DNA of 64,000 nt from Desulfosarcina alkanivorans (GTDB lineage Bacteria; Desulfobacterota; Desulfobacteria; Desulfobacterales; Desulfosarcinaceae): assembly GCF_009688945.1 (NCBI RefSeq), contig NZ_AP021874.1, positions 2,418,001-2,482,000 of the forward strand, read 5' to 3'. A program made the translations under genes and the position numbers. The notes beneath the pieces are model-generated. The model saw only the letters and a program-made list of their open reading frames with translations. It ran no database searches and was not told the origin of the DNA. Below, piece after piece: positions 51,465 through 60,200 of this stretch (position 1 is its first letter; the number at the start of each line of letters is the position of its first letter).

Positions 51465-51566
51465 GGTTTCGCAGGACGCCCGGGGAATGAGGGGTACATA
51501 GGGTTCTCCGCAGTGACGAGGGATGAAGCGTAACGCAGATATCGGGCTTCCTGCGAAATCGTCAAT
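51465..51566. repeat. MITE-like palindromic element, copy 2
   Basis: Terminal inverted repeats GGTTTCGCAGGACGCCCG (51465-51482) and the complement at 51543-51560 of GATTTCGCAGGAAGCCCG. Its inner right half (from CTCCGCAG at 51506 to GTCAAT at 51566) aligns without gaps to 24570-24630. It encodes nothing and sits between the small-protein operon and the holin-like gene. Confidence 0.75.
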
Positions 51567-51573
51567 AGTTCTA

Positions 51574-51969
51574 TTAGCCCCAGCGGTTTCCCCCCTTATG
51601 CGTCAGATCGATGTATTGAACCGTTCCCCGCTCGCTGATGAACGATGTGAGCAGCCAGCTGACGACGCTGATGAACAGTGCACCGAGCAGAGCCGAACCG
51701 AAGCCATCCACCTCGAAACCCCGGATAACGCCGGAGGCCATCATCAGCAGGAGCGCATTGATGGCAAAGGTGAACAACCCCAGGGTCAGAATGTTCAGCG
51801 GGAGGGTGAGCAGCAACAGGATGGGGCGGAAAAAGGCGTTCAGGACGCCCAGAACGGCGGCGGCCAGAACGGCGGAGGAAAATCCGGAAACGCGGATGCC
51901 ATCAATCATGTATGCCGCCAGAAAAATGGCAACCGTTAAAAACAACCACCTGACGACGATCCCTTTCAT
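51574..51969 (-). CDS. Phage-holin-family (4TM) membrane protein
   Basis: A 131-residue membrane protein with about four hydrophobic helices: MKGIVVRWLFLTVAIFLAAYMIDGI, SAVLAAAVLGVLNAFFRPILLLLTLPLNIL, FTFAINALLLMMASG and ALLGALFISVVSWLLTSF. The FRPILLLLTLPLNILTLGLF segment is typical of the family called phage holin IV/DUF360. It is not near any phage gene, so a holin role is unlikely; function is unknown. It lies upstream of a MITE-like element and downstream of ihfA on the same strand. Confidence 0.85.
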   Translation of the reverse strand: MKGIVVRWLFLTVAIFLAAYMIDGIRVSGFSSAVLAAAVLGVLNAFFRPILLLLTLPLNILTLGLFTFAINALLLMMASGVIRGFEVDGFGSALLGALFISVVSWLLTSFISERGTVQYIDLTHKGGNRWG

Positions 51970-52000
51970 GGTATCTCTTTCATGCAGGGGGCAACTGCAT

Positions 52001-52279
52001 TTAATTGATCTTGTCCCGCAATTTGCCTGAACATTTAAAGGTGACCACCCGGCGCTCGTCTAGCATCATCTCGTCACCCGTCGCCGGGTTCCTGCCCTTG
52101 CGCTTTTTCTTTTCTTTGACGCAGAACTTCCCGAAGCCACTGACCAGAACGTTTTCGCCGCCTGACAGGGATGCTTTGATGATCTCAAGAAGGGTTTCAA
52201 CCGTCTCGGTCGCTTTTATCTTGGTGAGTCCGGTCTGATCCTGAATATTTTCTACAATCTGCGCTTTTGTCAGACTCAT
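52001..52279 (-). CDS. ihfA: Integration host factor subunit alpha
   Basis: A 92-residue HU/IHF-family DNA-bending protein: MSLTKAQIVENIQDQTGLTKIKATETVETLLEIIK, VLVSGFGKFCVKEKKKRKGRNPATGDEMMLDERRVVTFKCS. The Arg-Asn-Pro loop that intercalates into DNA is present (RKGRNPATG). The VSGFGKF and GDEM..D sequence favour IHF alpha over HU. IHF helps sigma-54 promoters, of which several candidates occur nearby. ATG 52279; no strong ribosome-binding site is visible. Confidence 0.85.
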   Translation of the reverse strand: MSLTKAQIVENIQDQTGLTKIKATETVETLLEIIKASLSGGENVLVSGFGKFCVKEKKKRKGRNPATGDEMMLDERRVVTFKCSGKLRDKIN

Positions 52280-52947
52280 GCTGCTTGCCCCCTCTGATTT
52301 TGGTGACGCTGTCCCGGTTCGAGTCGCTTGACCGTGTGGCCGCTACCGGCTGTCGGTTGATTTTTTAAGGCCGTGTGGTCGCTAACCATCTAAATTGTAA
52401 ATAATAATCACTGCCTCACGGTTAACTTGATGTCAGGAGTTGCTTCATTTGTCAAGAAAATATAGAAAATTAAGTACTTGTGTCAAAATGGACAAAGCGG
52501 GCGAATCAATGAATGAGCAATTAACATTTTGTAATAATTAGGCTTTAACACTATGCAAAAAAAGTATGGCGGACGCTGCCACGGCAAGGTCGCCCAAGGC
52601 GTATAAGCGGTGACGGACCACGGCAAGTCTCCCTTTAAAGCTGGCGTTGATCACACCTGCCCCGGAATCTTGAAAAAAGGTGCCGGACTTGAACGCCGGG
52701 ACAATGGATGTGGATGCCGGATATCAAAGCGATGGCTATGTAAATATTTTCATAAAAAATGAGAAATTAAATATAGAGAAATCGGTTTGTGCAATCCGAC
52801 GTGACCGGTGGATAGCCGTAACCAACCTATTTCATTATATACAAGCATATGCCAAAATCAGGCAGAAGAATTGCATGATAAGATGACGCGACATGATCGC
52901 CCTATTTGCATCTCCCTGCGATCTTTTCCCTTGAACGGATACGACGG
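52280..52947. other. Long A+T-rich intergenic region between ihfA and the kinase gene
   Basis: About 670 bp separating divergent ihfA and the histidine kinase. It contains two imperfect direct repeats, CCGTGTGGCCGCTA (about 52331) and CCGTGTGGTCGCTA (about 52373), and an A+T-rich tract (52385-52560) with TGTC...GACA-type half-sites, consistent with promoters for both genes. A frame at 52680-52886 is unlikely to be coding. I see no RNA gene. Confidence 0.45.
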
Positions 52948-55014
52948 ATGACGCATACATATGACAGAATTGTCGACACCCTGTCCAGAAACCTTGTTCT
53001 GGCGGGAACCAGTTTCGGCATTATTTACTGGTTCATCGAAGCGTCGATCCATACCTACTTTTTCAAAGAAGGGCCCCTTTCCTCACAGGTCCTGAGTCCC
53101 ACCATCCACGAAATCTGGATGCGGATGATCGTTGCCCTGCTCCTTGTCATATTCAGCTTCTATGGACAGATACTCATCAACCAGCGCAAGCGGGCAGAAG
53201 CAGCCGTCGTCGAGCGCGAAAAGGAAACCGCACTGATTCTGGAACATAACCCGGCGGCGATTATTCTCATCGACTCCCTCAGCCGTAAAATTGCCTACGC
53301 CAACAGCAACGCCCAGAAGATGGTCGGTGCTCCCATTGACCGGATTTTGGGGAATGCGTGCCATAAATTTTTATGTCCGGCGGAGAAAGGGAAGTGCCCC
53401 GTTCTGGACCTGGGACAGGGAATCGATATCTCAGAGCGCCCCCTGCTCACAGCGAAAGGAGAACAGGTTCCCGTTCTGAAAAGTGTGGCCAGGGTCCACT
53501 ATCAGGGTCGGGAACATCTGCTGGAAGCATTTTTCGACATTACCGAGCAAAAGAAAATGGAGCAGACCATTCGCCAGGCCCATGCGGAACTGGATCAGAT
53601 CTTTCAAACGGCCTCGGTAGGCATGCGTTTAATCGACCGAAATTTTAACATTCTGAAAGTCAACCATGCCTTCTCGGCACTTTCAGGCATCCATGGAGAC
53701 CGTGCTGTCGGGCAAAAATGCTACGACGTGTTCGAAGGCAGCATGTGCCATACTGACGAATGCCCGCTGCAGGTCATACTGAACGGTGAAACCCTTACCG
53801 AATACGAAGTGAGCAAAAAAAGGTCCGACGGATCATCGCTGACCTGCATCCTCACGGCAACCCGCTTCGATGATCCCCGGGGAGACGTTGCCGGAATTGT
53901 GGAATCCTTCAAAGATGTCACTGAATTAAAAAAAACCCAGATGTTCCTTGAATCCGAAAGAGATAGACTCCACCGCATTCTTTTTCACCAGTTTGAAAAT
54001 GTGGGCATTGTCAACGCGGAATATAAACTGGAGTATCAAAATGAACTGCTGAAAGGCCATACCGGCGGCAAAGCCGGCGGCTTTTGCTACCAGGTGTTTC
54101 GGGACAGGAACCAACCCTGTGAGATTTGCCTGATGCGCAAGGCCCTATCCACGGGAAAAATCCAGCGTTTTGAATTCGACACCCGTGCAGGCAGGAGTTT
54201 CCAGCACACCTACACCCCCTTTATCGACAATGACGGCCAAGGCAAGGCGGTTGTTTCCCAGCGCAATATCACGGAACACAAAGCCTCCATGGCGGCAGCC
54301 ATCCGTTCGGAACACCTGGCCGCCATCGGGGAACTGGCTGCCGGCGTGGCCCATGAGATAAACAACCCCATCAACGGAATAATCAATTACGCGCAGATGA
54401 TGGTCAACAAGACGGACACCGACGACATGCTGAACACGGTTTCCCGGCGGATCATCAAAGAGGGGGACCGCATTGCCGTCATCGTCAAGACGCTTCTTTC
54501 CTTTGCCCGTCGGGACAGTGAGAAAAAAGATCGGGTCCGGATCCACGATCTCATCGAAGATTCCCTGACCCTGACCCGTGCCCAGCTCCGCAAAGACGGC
54601 GTCCATCTCAAACTGGACCTGGACGACACCCTGGTGCCGATTCCGGCCAAAGCTCAGGAGATCCAGCAGGTGTTTGTCAACATCATCAACAACAGCCGGT
54701 ATGCCCTGAACGAGAAGTACAGGGGGGCGCATGACGCCAAGCGGCTCGAGATCACCGCCGGAATGATCGCCGACAACGGACATTCAATGATGCAGGCCAG
54801 TTTCACCGACTGGGGTACGGGCATAAAACCGGAGTTGATGGAAAAAGTGATTCACCCGTTCTACTCGACCAAACCCAAGGGCAAAGGAACCGGGCTTGGG
54901 TTGAGCATCAGCCACCAGATCATAGAAAACCATGGCGGCAGGCTGCACCTGCAGAGCATGGCCGGCGTGTTTACCAAAGTAATCGTGGAGCTTCCCGTAC
55001 AGTGCGCAAACTGA
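52948..55014 (+). CDS. Sensor histidine kinase with three Cys-bearing PAS domains
   Basis: 688 residues: two membrane helices (about 14-40 and 57-77), then three PAS-type sensor domains (about 95-200, 210-330, 345-450). Each has a Cys-rich loop, GNACHKFLCPAEKGKCP, GQKCYDVFEGSMCHTDECP and GGFCYQVFRDRNQPCEICL, suggesting metal or redox sensing. The kinase follows: His469 in HLAAIGELAAGVAHEINNP (HisKA) and an ATPase domain with NIINNSRYAL, DWGTGI and GKGTGLGLSIS. The response-regulator gene starts 15 bp downstream. ATG 52948 preferred; a TTG-started longer frame adds 14 residues. The signal sensed is unknown. Confidence 0.9.
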   Translation: MTHTYDRIVDTLSRNLVLAGTSFGIIYWFIEASIHTYFFKEGPLSSQVLSPTIHEIWMRMIVALLLVIFSFYGQILINQRKRAEAAVVEREKETALILEHNPAAIILIDSLSRKIAYANSNAQKMVGAPIDRILGNACHKFLCPAEKGKCPVLDLGQGIDISERPLLTAKGEQVPVLKSVARVHYQGREHLLEAFFDITEQKKMEQTIRQAHAELDQIFQTASVGMRLIDRNFNILKVNHAFSALSGIHGDRAVGQKCYDVFEGSMCHTDECPLQVILNGETLTEYEVSKKRSDGSSLTCILTATRFDDPRGDVAGIVESFKDVTELKKTQMFLESERDRLHRILFHQFENVGIVNAEYKLEYQNELLKGHTGGKAGGFCYQVFRDRNQPCEICLMRKALSTGKIQRFEFDTRAGRSFQHTYTPFIDNDGQGKAVVSQRNITEHKASMAAAIRSEHLAAIGELAAGVAHEINNPINGIINYAQMMVNKTDTDDMLNTVSRRIIKEGDRIAVIVKTLLSFARRDSEKKDRVRIHDLIEDSLTLTRAQLRKDGVHLKLDLDDTLVPIPAKAQEIQQVFVNIINNSRYALNEKYRGAHDAKRLEITAGMIADNGHSMMQASFTDWGTGIKPELMEKVIHPFYSTKPKGKGTGLGLSISHQIIENHGGRLHLQSMAGVFTKVIVELPVQCAN

Positions 55015-55029
55015 TTTTTAAGGACAGAC

Positions 55030-56727
55030 ATGAACAAGAAGATCCTGGTTGTAGATGACGAAGAGAGCATCCGCTTCACCTTCGAAAATTTTTTGACCGA
55101 AGCCGGTTATCGGGTTGCCACGGCATCCAGCTATGACCAGGCACTCGATTGCCTGGATGGATCGGATTTCGACCTGATTTTCGTGGATATCATCATGGAG
55201 GGTCAAACCGGGATCGAACTGTTGCGGACGGTGAAGGACAAAAACCCCAATGCACAGGTGATCATGATCACCGGAGCCCCTAGTGTGGAAACGGCTTCGG
55301 AAGCCCTGCGGCTCGGTGCGCTGGACTATATCCTCAAGCCGGTACGCCAGAGGGACCTGCTCAAGGCTGCGGACCTGGCCTTTCGGCACAAGCGCATTGC
55401 CGATGAAAAAGACCACTGCCGATCCAATGTCGACGCCATTTTCAAGAGTGTAAAAGACGGCATCGTCACGGTGGACAAAAAGATGCGGGTGGTGGACGCA
55501 AACCAGGCAGCCGAAGCCCTGTGCGGATTCTCCCGTGACGACTCCCCGGGCGCATTCATCCGGACGGTAACCCGTGGCTGCGGGGGTGCCTGTGTGGAAG
55601 TGCTCAAGGAGGCCCTGGCCACCCGGGAAGCGGTGGAACTGCGCCATGTAGAGTGCCACCGCAAAGACACGGTCAAGCAGATTGTCAGTGTCCGTGCCAC
55701 CCCGCTGATCGATCGCCGGGATCACTTTTCGGGCTGCGTCATGGTGCTCAGGGACGAAACCCGGCTGTTCGACCTGGAAAAAAATGTGAACAGAAACAGC
55801 GCATTTGACCGGATGGTCGGCACCAGCGCACCCATGAGGCAGGTGACGGCACTGATCAAGGCACTTGCCGACGTCCAGACCACGGTATTGATCACGGGAG
55901 AAAGCGGCACGGGAAAAGAACTCGCCGTCGATGCCCTTCACCGTGCGGGAGAGCGTTCGACGGGTCCGCTGGTAAAGGTGAACTGCGGCGCCCTGACGGA
56001 GAGCATCCTTGAAAGCGAGCTCTTCGGCCATGTGAAGGGCGCCTTTACCGGGGCGGCTGCGGACAAGATCGGCAGATTCCAGAAAGCCGACGGGGGCACC
56101 CTGTTCCTGGACGAAATCGGGGACATTTCCCCGAAAATGCAGCTGCAGCTGCTGCGGGTCATCGAGACCGGAACCTTCGAGCCGGTGGGAAGCGCCCAGC
56201 CCATGCATGCGGATGTGCGGGTGGTGGCCGCCACCAACCGCGATCTGGCGGCCAGGGTGGCCGAGGGCGCATTCCGGGAAGATCTCTATTATCGATTGAA
56301 AGTGGTACAGATCCAGCTGCCGCCCCTGAGGCAGCGCAAAACGGACATCCCCCTGCTCACCCGCCACATGATCGGCAAATTCAACCGCAAGTTCAATAAA
56401 ACCATCAAGGCGGTGTCCTCAGACGTCGAAAGGCTCTTCCAGCGGCATGCCTGGACGGGAAACGTCCGTGAGTTGGAGAACACCCTCGAACACGCCTTTA
56501 TCCTGTGCAACCAGCCGGTATTGACCCTGTCCCACCTGCCGGCCGATCTTCAGGCCCGGGCCGGTGGCCTTACCCTGTTCAACAGCCTGGACCGCCGTAG
56601 CGAGGTTGCGGCCATCGAAAAGGCCCTGAGAAAAACCGACGGCAACAAGGCCAAAGCCGCCCGCCTGCTGAGCATGAGCCGGAGGACCATCTACCGCAAG
56701 ATCGAGAAGTACAATATCGCCGGCTGA
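55030..56727 (+). CDS. NtrC-family sigma-54-dependent response regulator
   Basis: 565 residues: receiver domain with DDEES near the N-terminus and phosphoacceptor Asp53 in FVDIIME; a PAS domain (about 130-255, VDANQAAEALCGFSRDD); an AAA+ domain with Walker A GESGTGKE (290-297), the sigma-54-contacting GAFTGA (337-342) and GGTLFLDEIGD; and a C-terminal Fis-type HTH (KAKAARLLSMSRRTIYRKIEKY). It activates sigma-54 promoters after phosphorylation by the kinase encoded just upstream. A TGGCAC dyad between it and the giant gene is a candidate target. Confidence 0.93.
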   Translation: MNKKILVVDDEESIRFTFENFLTEAGYRVATASSYDQALDCLDGSDFDLIFVDIIMEGQTGIELLRTVKDKNPNAQVIMITGAPSVETASEALRLGALDYILKPVRQRDLLKAADLAFRHKRIADEKDHCRSNVDAIFKSVKDGIVTVDKKMRVVDANQAAEALCGFSRDDSPGAFIRTVTRGCGGACVEVLKEALATREAVELRHVECHRKDTVKQIVSVRATPLIDRRDHFSGCVMVLRDETRLFDLEKNVNRNSAFDRMVGTSAPMRQVTALIKALADVQTTVLITGESGTGKELAVDALHRAGERSTGPLVKVNCGALTESILESELFGHVKGAFTGAAADKIGRFQKADGGTLFLDEIGDISPKMQLQLLRVIETGTFEPVGSAQPMHADVRVVAATNRDLAARVAEGAFREDLYYRLKVVQIQLPPLRQRKTDIPLLTRHMIGKFNRKFNKTIKAVSSDVERLFQRHAWTGNVRELENTLEHAFILCNQPVLTLSHLPADLQARAGGLTLFNSLDRRSEVAAIEKALRKTDGNKAKAARLLSMSRRTIYRKIEKYNIAG

Positions 56728-57233
56728 GAGGACCGGACCCGATCATCGCGGCTTCTGTCCGTGAGAGACAGCCTCCCCATTCTCCCTTGCCTCGATAGCC
56801 CCCGACCGTGACCGGTTCATGGTTGGCGGTTTTTCTTCGCCTTTGAATTCTCCGTTTACCCAGAAGGTGCCAGCCCTTTTCCCTTCGGCCTTCCCGGCGG
56901 CACACTTTTTACTGTCACACTTGTGTGCCACGTGCAAATTACTCATCCCTCACATTGCTCATCCGGCAACGTTATCTTCAACCTTATAAAACCACAACAT
57001 ATTGAATAATTGACTAATAATGATAATGGCGAAAACACCCTCAAGCCTGTCGACGATGTGGCACGCCCATTGAAATGGGTAGTGCCAAGGCCGCCTGAAG
57101 CTCATCCGGACCTGACCTGATGTGAATCCTTTTGAATCACAGACACCAGCGGCTTTCCGCCTTTATTTTTAGCGGCTATCGAACCGCAGATGAATTTTTC
57201 AGTAAGTGTCAATTTATGGAAAGGAGCGTTAAA
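56728..57233. other. Intergenic region between the response regulator and the giant gene
   Basis: About 500 bp. It holds the TGGCAC dyad (57059-57087, separate entry), an A+T-rich stretch at about 56985-57030 and the ribosome-binding site of the giant gene. A 67-codon minus-strand frame (56743-56946) is discussed under rejected items. I see no RNA gene. Confidence 0.5.
57059..57087. promoter_or_regulatory. TGGCAC dyad: candidate sigma-54 promoter or regulator site
   Basis: TGGCAC-N17-GTGCCA with CCCATT/AATGGG inside is an almost perfect 29-bp dyad. It also begins with the consensus -24 element of a sigma-54 promoter (TGGCAC), but the -12 position 10 bases later reads GA instead of GC (TTGA), so promoter activity is uncertain. 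It lies about 150 bp before the giant secreted-protein gene and downstream of an NtrC-type regulator. Confidence 0.4.
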
Positions 57234-60200
57234 ATGAGAAAATCAGCATTACGGCTTATGATGGCGGTGGCCCTGCTATGGACCGCCGGCAGTGCCCTGG
57301 CCTTCACCGGGCCCGGCGGACTGGCCGAACTCAAACTGTACCGCGGCGAGTTCGTGGACATTGCCGACCAGACAGAACTCTACGTGGACTACATCTGCAC
57401 CGGAACGGTGGAGGTCTGGAACACGCGCACCAAATTTCAGCTGCGCGTGGTGCCCAACCAGGGACTCACCGACGAGGGAGAGATGGAGCAATGGAAAGTC
57501 AAGACGGTCCACGCCTACGTGGGCGCCGACCCCGTGCCGATGGATGCGGCCGGCAATCCCCTGGTGGACCAGTTCCCCTACGGCATCACCTATGGCGATC
57601 CGTCAAACATATACAGCCTGGTGCTGGACCTGGAGGCCGACCTGGGTTTTCGATGGGGCCAGCCCTATGAAGCCCTGCGCCACCAGAATGTATGTGTGCG
57701 CGCCGTGCTGGTCAAGGTCGACCTCGAGACCGGCAAGCAGCTGGCGATCAAGGATGTCTGGACCTTCGACCCCGATTTCGAGGTTCAGATGGCCTCGGAT
57801 GAATGGGAGTACGATGAAATCACCATCGGACATGGCCGTCTGCAGAAATCGCACAAGGTCAAAAAAGGCCGGAACGTCAAAAACCGCGTCCGGGTCATGC
57901 GCGGGGTGATCAACCAGGCCCTCATGGATCACTGGGGCAGTGACGTTTATGCGATGGCCCACCCCCGGCGGGCGCACTTCATCGATTCGCCGGTGGCCGG
58001 ACTGGGCTTCGAAACCCCCACCCACCAAGGTAGGACCGACGACGCCGGGGCCTTCGACTACTTTCCGGGCGAACGCGTGGATCTGACGATCGGTGACGTG
58101 TACCTGGGCAACGCCCTGACCGACCACAAGATCTCGCCGGTGGATGTGTTCGAGGGGGGCGACATGGACGACAACCGGGTGATCAACATGGCCCGGCTGC
58201 TCCAGAGCCTGGATGCCGACGCCGACCCGAGCAAGGGCATTGGAATCACCGAGCCGGTAGAGGACGCCTTTGAATCCGCCCTGGACACCCTGAATCTGTC
58301 GGACGTCGATCTCAGCGATGACGGCCAGGTGACAAATGTAATCGACACGGTGGTCGCCAACAACCCGGACCTGGGCCTGGTTGCCGTGAGTGCGGAAGAT
58401 GCCAAAAGCCACCTGGACAAAAGCCTGACCAGCAACATGTTCCGCAAGAATGTGGCCAAAACCCCGGAACTGGCCAGCGCCAAGGCCAAGCTGAATGTCA
58501 TGGGGGTCTGGTTCCCGGCCCTCAAGGCAAATGGAGATCCGGCCAGTTATGTTGATGGTGAAGACGTAAATGGCAATCCAATTTTAAAAGATGGCATTCC
58601 CTATTATGACCAAGATGGTGAATGGATCCGCACAGCCACCGAAGCCAAACCCCTGGTCTGCGTCTACACCGACGAGGCGGAGGGTTACGGCGCCGCCGAT
58701 GTCTTCGCCGCCGTCTCCCGGGACGACGGCCATACCTGGAAGCGGAAGAACATCTCGCGCATGGCCGACCGTTCCTCATTCACCCTGGCCAATGGGGAAG
58801 AGTACTACGGCCACTGCAAGAAGCCGGTCTTCCAGGTCAAGGGCAACAAGATCTTTATCGCCTGGACCAGCAAGTTCGCCAAGGGCGGCAAGCCGCGCTA
58901 CTCGATCCAGGTCTGCCCGGATACAGATGGCGACGGTAATCCGGATCCCTGCGAGACCTGCCACGGCGATGGTGAGAACGAGGTTTGCGGCTTGGACTAC
59001 ACTCCGGACGATCCCTATGCCGTGGACGACTTCTGGGGTGTCGCCGGTTCGCAGCGTTCCGTGGACTACACCGACGAAGGCTATCCCGAGGTAGGTGAAG
59101 TGCCTTACAGCGCCGTCTGGGCCTGCCGCGGCCTGATCGTCACCCAGGCCGAGATCAACAAGGGCGGCTGGTGGGCTGACAAGGTAGTCGGCGACATCGT
59201 TTGGTTCAAGCCCGAGCGCCTGACTTCCGCTCGCCGGGACGCCAACCAGGTCTTCTGCGGCGGTGCCGACGGGGCCGGGTTTGCCATTGCCTGGCAGGAA
59301 GACCCCAAGGGTCTGCGCCCGGGCGAAGCCAAAGGGCCCGGACCCGGCTGGGGCGGCGCCACGGCCAACCACAAGACAGACATCTGGTACAGCTACATCA
59401 CCTGGGCCGACCACTCGGTCATCGATGAGGATTTCGTAGCCGGCGGCGACCCCAATCATCCGGTCCAGATCGACGATGAAACCGGTGAGGAGATACCCTG
59501 GACCAACCGTCCCAAAGCCCTGGTTCCCATGACCCTGCCGGTTCGGATTTCGGACAACGACGCGGTGAACACGAACAACGCCGATCTGGTCGATGACGAA
59601 GGCAACCCGATCACCGCAGTCAGTGCGGAAGACATCATCTACGAGACCAAGAACCTGACGCGCTGCGTGAAGTTCGTCGGTGGCATGTGGATGGTGACGC
59701 CGGACGATCCGAACGCCGCGAACGCCGACTATGCGGTCCTGCGCGACGTGCCGGACAACCATAATTCCTCCATGAACTGCACGAATTGTCACGTGCCTTA
59801 CGGAAACGAGCCGAAGGGCGAGAATCCGACGCAGGCCGCACCGATTCCGCTGGTCGTCGTGGACGCCGAGGCGAACGAATACCTGGGCGGCTTCACGAAC
59901 GGCGACTGCCTGAGCTGCCACTACAACAACACCGTGCCCCGGGATCGCCTGATCGCCGTGGCTCCCGGTCTGGACGAGACCGCCAAGTGCGCCGAGTGCG
60001 AAAGCAAGGGCGGCATCTGGATGGACGGCTCCGATGGAGGAGCGATCGTCGAGGCTTACTATCCCTACGCTCCCTATCCCTTCATCACACCCGACCTGGA
60101 CGACACCAAGGACGGGTCCCATCGCTATATCACCGAGGTTCCGGGGCTGTGGTCCTATGTGAATGATATCTCCCCGGACGGGATCGGCCTGTATACCAAA

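Noticed and set aside
51574..51969. Evidence for a prophage from the holin-family protein
   Set aside because: No phage structural, integrase or lysis gene is nearby; this membrane family is widespread on chromosomes without phage context.
52680..52886. Plus-strand frame of 68 codons upstream of the histidine kinase
   Set aside because: No ribosome-binding site, no similarity, and atypical composition; likely chance.
56743..56946. 67-codon minus-strand frame with Cys and Lys-rich sequence (MSNLHVAHKCDSKKCAAGK...)
   Set aside because: The only Shine-Dalgarno-like sequence touches the ATG, there is no recognised domain, and it lies in the 5' region between the regulator and the giant gene. 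It could be real but support is too thin.
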